Assembly (NCBI GenBank): GCA_035610365.1
Contig: CM069435.1
Coordinates: forward strand, 17,163,123-17,227,122
Origin: Aquatica leii
Taxonomy: Eukaryota > Arthropoda > Insecta > Coleoptera > Lampyridae
Length of the DNA: 64,000 bases
Direction: 5' to 3'
The notes under the pieces: model-generated
The model's input: only the letters and a program-made list of their open reading frames with translations
Database searches by the model: none
What the model was told of the DNA's origin: nothing
Made by a program: the position numbers and the translations under genes
Shown: positions 57,158 to 64,000 of the stretch, piece after piece
How the letters are laid out: the number at the start of each line of letters is the position of its first letter
Numbering within the stretch: the first letter of the stretch is position 1

Positions 57158-59450
57158 CCAACGGTCAGCAACAGGCGGACCGCGGTTCGTTTGCTGACTG
57201 CGAAAGGTCGAACCTCGGACCGCTAAATATTGTAATGTTATTATTATTTATTAATTGAAATACTATTTTTAAGCCACATAGAATCTAACTTAGCACTTTT
57301 TCTATTTTAAGTTGCCTAGTTAACCTGTTTTACAAGTACTTACAACTGATATGGTTTGATTAAAATTAATTAAACTACGTACCATTTTTATGGAAATATG
57401 TGCAGAAGCATTTCACAGCGCTCCGCGTACTTACCTTACTGCAACTGTTTTGTTTTGTTGAAACAATCGCGAGCTAGTATCAAAATCGGTAGTGCGGGAG
57501 TGTGGGCGGGGTAAAGCAGACTGCCACTAGGTCAGTCGCAACGCAAACCGCAAAGCAACCGTTCATTTGTTTTGTGATTTGTCGCGTTTTCGTTCGTTTA
57601 ATAAAAAATCTTTTTCTACGTTAATATGGATCCTAAAAAGCGAAAAGTGGACAGTGAAAAAGGGGGTTTTTTGGCAGAATGGACTAAACAATATTATTTT
57701 ACATTGCCTGATAGGCTTCAAGCGGTTCCAGTGTGCCTTATATGCAATAACACTGTCGCTATTGATAAAAATGGAAATTTGAAGCGACATTATGAAACAA
57801 CTCATCAGCAAAAACTTTCCTCTTGACAGTGAGGCTCGTAAAGAAAAACTTAAGGCATATCTCAGTTCTTACAATACTAGTTGCATGAGCGAGCAAGACA
57901 AATCTACAGAAACAGCGTTACGTGTGTGCTGGATGCTTAATAAAAACCAGAATCCATTTTCAGATTCTGAGATAGTGAAGGAATGTAGTCACGGCACTTT
58001 TTGAAGAAATAAAAGATGTCGCTGCAATTCAAAGTATTTCATTGTCAGCGAGAAGTAATACACGAAGAACTGCAATTTTAGCTGCTGGTATTAGAAACAT
58101 TCTTCTCAAACTTCTGCAAAAGGTACCTTGCCACGCCATAGCACTTGATGAATCATGTCACATTGTTGATGAAGAGCAAATCTCTATTTTCCTAAGATTT
58201 CTTGACATAAAGTGTCAAATGTTTAAGAAAGAGTTGCTAGCAATATTGCCGTTGAAAGGGAACACTCGAGGACAAGATTTATTCAAGGTCATTGATGAAT
58301 TTACTGAATCTAACATCAGTTAGGATAAAGTGGTGCCGCTTTCAACTGACGGGGCCCCACTAATGATTGGCATTGAAAAAGGTGTATTAAAGAGAATCAT
58401 GGATAAAAATTCAGGTCTAATATCGTATCAATGCATAATTCACTAGGTAGTTCTTTGTGGAAAACTTACTGCTACACTGAAAGAAGTGATGGACAGCTTG
58501 GTCAAGTTAATTAATTTTATGAGATCTCATTCTGCTCTTCAGCACCGACATTTCAAGGAGTTTCTTTCTGAATGTGATTCAGCGTATTCTGACTTATTGC
58601 AACACAACAATGTTTGTTAGCTAAGTAAAGGTTAAGTTATTGAACGTTTCTGACTAATAAAAGAACAAGTAACCTTCTTCTTGCAAAACTTAGATACGCA
58701 GAGAGCCAGGAAGCACTTTGAGTTCGTAACAAATAAGTACAATATGTTGGTTGTGGCTTTTCGAAAAGATATTTTAAAATATTTAAATGCCCTTAAGGCA
58801 GAGTTACAAGGAAATGGAAAATTAATATGTGATCTGATACAAAGCGTGTCTGCTTTTCATCGTAAGCTGGATATCTTTAAAAAAGATATTGTAAGACAAG
58901 AATTTATTCATTTTCCGACAATTTTTGAATATAAAAAGGAAAACTCTGCAGAAGAAATTGCAATGTTTGTGTAATTTGTGATCGATCTTAGAATCGAATT
59001 TGCTACATGGTTCCAAGACTTTGCAGAGATGGGCAAGCTATCTCTGTTTCTTAAATCGCCATTTGAAGTTGATGTAGCGGCAGAATGGACAGATGCCGCT
59101 GCCAAGTTGTTTAATCTGTCAAAGTCATCACTTCAAATGGAAATAATTGATATGCCAGAAGATCTTTGCAAATATATAAAACTGTATCCACTAAAGAATT
59201 TTGGACCATGTCCCAGAAAAATATGAAAATTGCAAAAAAATTGCTATCAATTTGGCTATTATATTTGGCTCAACATATGTATGTAAAACATCTTTCTCAA
59301 AGATGAATTTTTTGAAAAAGAAATATCTTTAAGATTAACGGACGTTTACTTAAAAGACACACTTTGAATTTTCTGTTCTTCCCGAGAACCAAACTATAAA
59401 AAACTGGCTTAAGACCGTCGGTGCACTTTCTTAGATTAATTTTAGGTCTT
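57158..59450 (+). mobile_element. hAT element (Charlie/GTF2IRD2-like)
   Basis: The left end is likely at caacggtcagcaacaggcgg (57158), which resembles hAT termini. It encloses a hAT transposase pseudogene. The right terminus was not located, and no 8-bp duplication is claimed. Confidence 0.6.
57626..59420 (+). pseudogene. hAT transposase, decayed
   Basis: The start MDPKKRKVDSEKGG is followed by a BED-type finger PVCLICNNTVA...GNLKRHYETTH. After a frameshift near 57820 comes TETALRVCWMLNKNQNPFSDSEIVKEC; after another near 58005, a DESCHIVDEEQISIFLRF segment (DEST position reads DESC, about 58150), then STDGAPLMIGIEKG (about 58340). Later parts are LDTQRARKHFEFVTNKYN, SAFHRKLDIFKKDI and PLKNFGPC. 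The C-terminal TSFSKMNFLKKKY (about 59290) is the hAT dimerisation end. Layout and words match the Charlie-type hAT group (GTF2IRD2/SCAND3 relatives). Several stops and shifts. Confidence 0.87.
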
Positions 59451-59614
59451 GCGTAAATCTAAGCAAAATGAAATCTTGTAAGACAACTTGCATCTTTACC
59501 GATTGAAAAGGTTATGATAAGCGTGGTAGGTAATTATTTTATTTCTGGCTTACCCACGCTTTTAAAACATAAACCAAATGAGCATAGGGATGACTGTACT
59601 GTTGAAAATGGTCA

Positions 59615-61940
59615 TTAATGATTTCCTACAAGGTTCCAGTCACGGCGAGAATATTTATAAAACAAGTGAAAGACAGTCTTGCCCTTGTTAACTACATAGG
59701 AACAATGTTTAACAAATCTCAGTTTATGATCGAGCAAAAGACCGAGGTACTTAAACTTCAAAACCCTTTGAACTGAAATACCATTGAGTTGAAGTGAGAA
59801 ATTTCTTTTTAAAGAAGAATCATAAACCATATTATGTTTGGTCTTGTCAGCTGAGACAGTCAATTTGTTGTTGACAGCCCAGCGAGTCAGAATATCTAGG
59901 CACTGTAGTGTTTTTGTCTGCGGACACTGAGATATCGTTTACGTAAGCGAAAATGCACAGTTATCGGGTAAATCTTGTCCTAGTAGGGAATCCACAACTA
60001 CGTTCCACAAAGTCGCCCAGAAAACTGATCCTTGTGGGTATTCTTTCGTCAGTCGTTTTGTGTAAAATGAACTAGAATCGTTCATGGTATAAGTGATCGA
60101 GCAACTCCATAAATAACTGCAAATGACGCGTACGGCGTCTGCAGTCAATCTCTTAACGACGAGAGCTTTAATTATTGATGGCCCCCATACGTTATTGAAC
60201 GCTCCTGAAATGTCTATAAAAATGCATAGTCTCTACTTGGAGACGTTCGTTTGTACTTTCGTCATTAATGTACGAATGGCGTCGGTCGTCGATTTTCCGG
60301 TAACGAATCCGTACTGGTTGGGTTAGAATAATCTTTGTGGAGAAATGATGTCATGTATTTGGTTTAACAGTACTCGTTTGAATAATATGCCCAGTTCTGA
60401 AAGTAACGTAATCGGACGATACAAATTGGGGTTAGAGAGATCGCTTTTACCAGGCTTATTAGCCTACCAGTATTCCAAGTATTTAGAAAATACCCGCATT
60501 GAACACAAGAGTTGAATAAGTCAATGCACGTAGAAGAAAGGGAATTTTGTACAACTGTTCTTAATACGTTACAGTGTACTTCGTTGGGTCCGGGAGCTTT
60601 ATTCTTAGAAATTCTGCTAACCACCGACGGTATATCCTCTTTTGTAACCACTCAGTCATGTCGGGACTCAATATTTGCAAAAGATCAGGATCTAATTCGG
60701 GCTTGATGCGGATTGTCGTTTGTTGGATCGTGGTCTGGGAACAAGCAACTAACTATTGACTTGATTGTGTCTAGCTCTGTGAGAATGTATCTGTCACCGT
60801 TACGGACGTTAGAGCATAGTTGGATGGCAAGGAACTTTTGTGAGGATATCCTATAAACTAATCTCCACGGACTCGCCGCCAAACTTCTCGCTACAAACTT
60901 TTGCTATAAGCTAAATTTAAAGTTCTTTATTGCCAGTTTATACTTGTCAAGCGCGGACTTGTACGAATTTAGCTATTAAGTTTTTAGCTTTGCTGGGTCT
61001 TTTTGAGTATGCTTTCTTAAGCAACGTACGGTTCGCTTTAACCTTTCTCGTTTTGAACGCTACCACAGTACGCCAGTTCTAGAGCGAACTCGGTTTAAGC
61101 TATTTTGGCTAGATTTGATGATCGGGCTGGTCAGCTTACCAATGGAGACGTCAATAGAATTAGGATCGTGAGACTTAGTTTTACGTGGAAGATAAGTAGG
61201 AAGTAGGGCGCTAGCTGTGTTTAGCTTGACAGGATCTATGCGTTTGACATCGGGAGTACCCTTAGGGATCGGAAGGGATTGAGAATTTTTGACGGTTAAA
61301 TCAGTCAGTGGTCACTTTCAATCGACTCTGGAATAACTTTCAGTTAGAAATTTTTTTAGCTAAAACCGGTGATGCTAATGTGTCATCGATTATCTTGGTG
61401 ACTAGCAAAAGTGAAAGGTTGATCAGGCTCATTTACAACACATAGGTCACGTTTGCCCACGATGTTCTCCACACTTTTGCCTTGTTCGTCAGTTTGCAAG
61501 AAATGCCAAAACGGCAGTTTTGCATTGAAATTTCCTGCTATAATAATCGGGACGCCGTTCGTTCAAAACTTTATCTAGATGTTGTAAATGAACACAAACA
61601 TTCTTGCTTGGTGGCCAATAAACGCCGACGATACCCAAGGAGGTGTTTCTAACTGTGATCATAGATACTGCAAAGTAGTCATTAGTTAGATGACTGAGGG
61701 CAACTACTCCGACGGCTTTCGCGCTGTTGTAAACAATAGGGGAGACATACCGCATAGAAGTAGGTGCGGTGATTTTATTAAAGAGGAAAGTCGCACCAGC
61801 GAGTTTGTACCCTGATACTCTGAACCAGATCTATACACATATAGCTCTTGGGTTAGTAAAATGTCTCTGTCATTGTCGGAGGCGAAGCTAATGACTTCCA
61901 ACGTCGCAGCACGAGAACGCTGAAGATTCACTTGCGCCAA
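59615..61940 (-). pseudogene. R1-like LINE ORF2 (endonuclease and RT)
   Basis: From right to left: endonuclease pieces FAQVNLQRSRAAT-like (61940-61880), LLTQELYVYRSG, SPIVYNSAKAVGVVAL and IVGVYWPPSKN (61755-61600), then RT pieces VSRISKNKAPGPNEVHCNVL (about 60610), PQGSVFWATLWNVV (about 60030), FAYVNDISVSAD at about 59940-59900 in a shifted frame (the catalytic YxDD position), and LKFKYLGLLLDHKLRFV (about 59750). The element stops at about 59610 without the usual C-terminus, next to the hAT end. Frameshifts throughout. Confidence 0.85.
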
Positions 61941-62059
61941 TACTAAGAGTCAGAGAAGCATCTTTACTGTCTATAATCGGTATAAAATATCTTGGCGTCA
62001 AACCTCATTAAGTAAGCCGGCCAGTTGTTAGAAGACGCCTTGTGTTTTATCACATCGCC

Positions 62060-62440
62060 TATATGAAGATATCTTATACAATTTGCGCATACAGTGTATC
62101 TTGCGGTTTTAGGCAATTTTTCGTATCGTGTTTTTTAGCCCAATTACTGCATTGAAGCTCGCTTTTGCAATCAGCTTGTTGATGACCGAACTTCTGACAC
62201 TTGAAGCATCTTAAGATGCGCTAATGGTCATTGACTCTGCAAAAATTCCAGACTACGTAGGCTCGACGGTTGGTCATTAACTGCTTTTGTACCTCCAAAG
62301 TTACTTCAATGACATAATTAGTATTTGCCCTGTTTCTAGCCTTAAGAAGGACTTTTTCTTGCGGTGTGATCACAAGGCCGGCATTGTTCAGAATTACCGC
62401 TGGGATTTTAGACAAGTCTGTTTTTTCGACTTCAAGCAAA
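62060..62440 (-). pseudogene. R1-like LINE ORF1 tail with zinc knuckles
   Basis: VITPQEKVLLKARNRAN and YVIEVTLEVQKQLM precede a CCHC knuckle CFKCQKFGHQQADC and a second Cys-rich stretch ELQCSNWAKKHDTKNC. An in-frame TGA or TAG at 62221 interrupts the protein just before the knuckles. It lies directly upstream of the endonuclease, in the expected ORF1-ORF2 order. Confidence 0.8.
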
Positions 62441-62760
62441 CTGAAATTTTTTACTGGTAGATATTAACTTAGACATAATTAAAACGTCTGCTTTAAACCA
62501 TTCTTCCAGAATAGTTTATTGGAAAATGTCGCAGTTGGCATCATCGTTATCGTCTTCAAGACGAAGTTTCCAAGAACAGGATTCAACCTCTATAATGAAA
62601 GTTAAGAGAGTAGGAGAAATTGCGTGCGAAAGTACGACTTTGTAAGAATACGATCAGTGACAAGTGTTGACTTAACCCTTTTAGCCGTGCAACAGAAGAT
62701 TATGGCCTTATAGGTGTTATTACCGGAGCTTCGTTGCCCACCTTTAACCTCGAAGAAGTA

Positions 62761-63025
62761 GAATTGAAGGGTTTGGTGCAAAAAGGGTATAAGTGTATAA
62801 GTTGACAATTTGAATTAGTGCCTTTATTATCGTTTTTGCAAAAACCATTGTGAGGTTTTAGTTTAGTGCGTTATGCTACTTCTCTAAAAATGTCACTGCT
62901 AAGATCAAAATGCACTTGTATCTTTTTTGTACTAACAGAGGGTAGGTTTAACTTGACCTATATGCGTCTTAATCAAAAATGTAAAAAAATCACTTGTACC
63001 CTTTTTGCACCAAACCCTTCAATTC
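62761..63025. repeat. Inverted repeat pair, 35-bp arms
   Basis: 62761-62795 and 62991-63025 are reverse complements with one mismatch (gaattgaagggtttggtgca...). A shorter third relative (cacttgtatcttttttgtac) lies near 62909. It sits between two head-to-head LINE fragments and may be a small MITE or leftover inverted repeat. Confidence 0.7.
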
Positions 63026-63194
63026 TAAAGCTAAAGCGTTTTTAGGAGAGTTGCGTGCTGGCGCTACGCGCATCATTTGAAGACATTTGTCAACCGATCT
63101 TTTTCCCGTTCTGTTTACGTCAAACGACTAACGAAGTGCTGTCTACAAAGCTTGGTTTTTGTTCTGATTTTGTAGAATCTTGTTAACGACTTAC

Positions 63195-63963
63195 TTAGTA
63201 GATTGTGACATCTTTGCTTATGCAAACGACAGCACTGCCACTGTGTTCGCCAATTCTAGAAGTACTTTAACTAACGTAACTAGAGGCAAAAAAAACAGTT
63301 TTTGGCTGCACTTTAAAACGAGATTTTTCACTGCGCTTTAACGATACTCCTGTCCGTAAGGTTTTCGAATTAAAGTACCTCGGATTTCTGCTCGACGACA
63401 AGCTAAGTTTTGTAAAAGGTGACGCTTTTATGGTTGACAAGTACAAAAACGTCTTGGACTTGTTTTATAAATACTCTAAAGCGAAATGTATACTACAAAT
63501 TTCTTGAAAGTGTATTTAACAGTGCAGTTACATCCATGCTCACTTATGGCTTAGATATTTGGTACCACAACTTCTACGCAACCTAAGCTATCAGGAAACT
63601 AGCCTCCCTTTAATCTTTATTGTTTAGAACAATCCTTGGGGCATATTGCATAGATACTTTTTGTGTTATTCTCAAACATCCTTCTCTACATCTCCGAATT
63701 GTAACGAATTTACCACAACAACAAAATTACGCAAAGCAGGCTTGTGCATATTCTCGAACCAGCACGTTTCGACTGACATTTTTCCGTCATTTTCAGCGGT
63801 CAAACGTCACTTAAAGGTCTTGATCTTGGGTGAATGGCGGCGGATGTGGGACATTTCCCAGAAAGGGCGTAATTCTTATTCTCTCATCCTGGAAATGTTC
63901 TACGCCCTCAAACGAAAAAAAATTCAGATCTTCTCTTTATACGACTGTTCCTTTGCTATCTAA
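63195..63963 (+). pseudogene. R1-like LINE RT fragment, plus strand
   Basis: CDIFAYANDSTATVF (about 63210) holds the catalytic YxDD position with Asn for the first Asp. FELKYLGFLLDDKLSFV (about 63370) and DLFYKYSKAK match the minus-strand LINE at 59615-59863 closely, so they are one lineage. The C-terminal peptide STDIFPSFSAVKRHLKVL runs to 63963. It has many shifts and may continue beyond the window. Confidence 0.8.
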
Positions 63964-64000
63964 AATGCATCAGCGTTTTTGATGACGACAGCTGTCCGTC

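Overview
This is eukaryotic nuclear DNA, most likely from an insect: it is strongly AT-rich, it has no operons or bacterial gene structure, and nearly every recognisable coding stretch belongs to a transposable element of a type common in arthropods. It reads as a repeat-dominated intron or intergenic region. Only one short segment looks like host coding sequence: a 156-bp sushi/CCP-domain exon at 55901-56056 (+).

Layout. 1-5 kb: a roughly 2-kb repeat (arm A) split by a 2.4-kb piggyBac element with TTAA duplications and a decayed transposase. 7.1-13.9 kb: a nearly complete Ty3/gypsy element on the minus strand, with two LTRs, a 4-bp GAAC target duplication, gag, protease, RT-RNase H and integrase. 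Its integrase frame carries an extra macro (ADP-ribosyl hydrolase-like) domain and a CCCH zinc finger. 14-25 kb: AT-rich DNA with a Tc1 remnant, a four-copy tandem array with tRNA B-box-like motifs, and a 1.5-kb segment bounded by a perfect 35-bp inverted repeat. 25-32 kb: a second Ty3/gypsy element (minus), decayed, followed by an unexplained 2-kb GC-richer tract. 34.5-37 kb: Penelope-like tails and arm B, the inverted partner of arm A.

37-40.3 kb: a third, internally deleted Ty3/gypsy element carrying a 634-bp PIF/Harbinger-type MITE with a TAA duplication. 41.8-45 kb: a mariner-like transposase pseudogene split by a Mutator-like element that has a FLYWCH finger and GC-rich repeat-array arms. 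45.5-49 kb: an R1-like LINE fragment and a Tc1 pseudogene. 50.9-52.7 kb: an intron-containing hAT transposase gene (minus). 55.9 kb: the sushi exon. 56.6-57.1 kb: a solo LTR of the macro-domain element's family, with a GTAT duplication. 57.1-59.4 kb: a second hAT pseudogene (+). 59.6-64 kb: two head-to-head LINE fragments of one R1-like lineage.

The most interesting feature is the gypsy element at 7.1-13.9 kb. Its pol frame ends with a macro domain that keeps a lysine cluster and an aspartate resembling the catalytic residues of TARG1/OARD1, then a CCCH finger, and the reading frame runs through the polypurine tract into the 3' LTR. Its LTRs differ at only a handful of positions, so it is a recent insertion. 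A solo LTR of the family elsewhere in the window shows repeated activity. No CRISPR, rRNA or convincing tRNA gene was seen.
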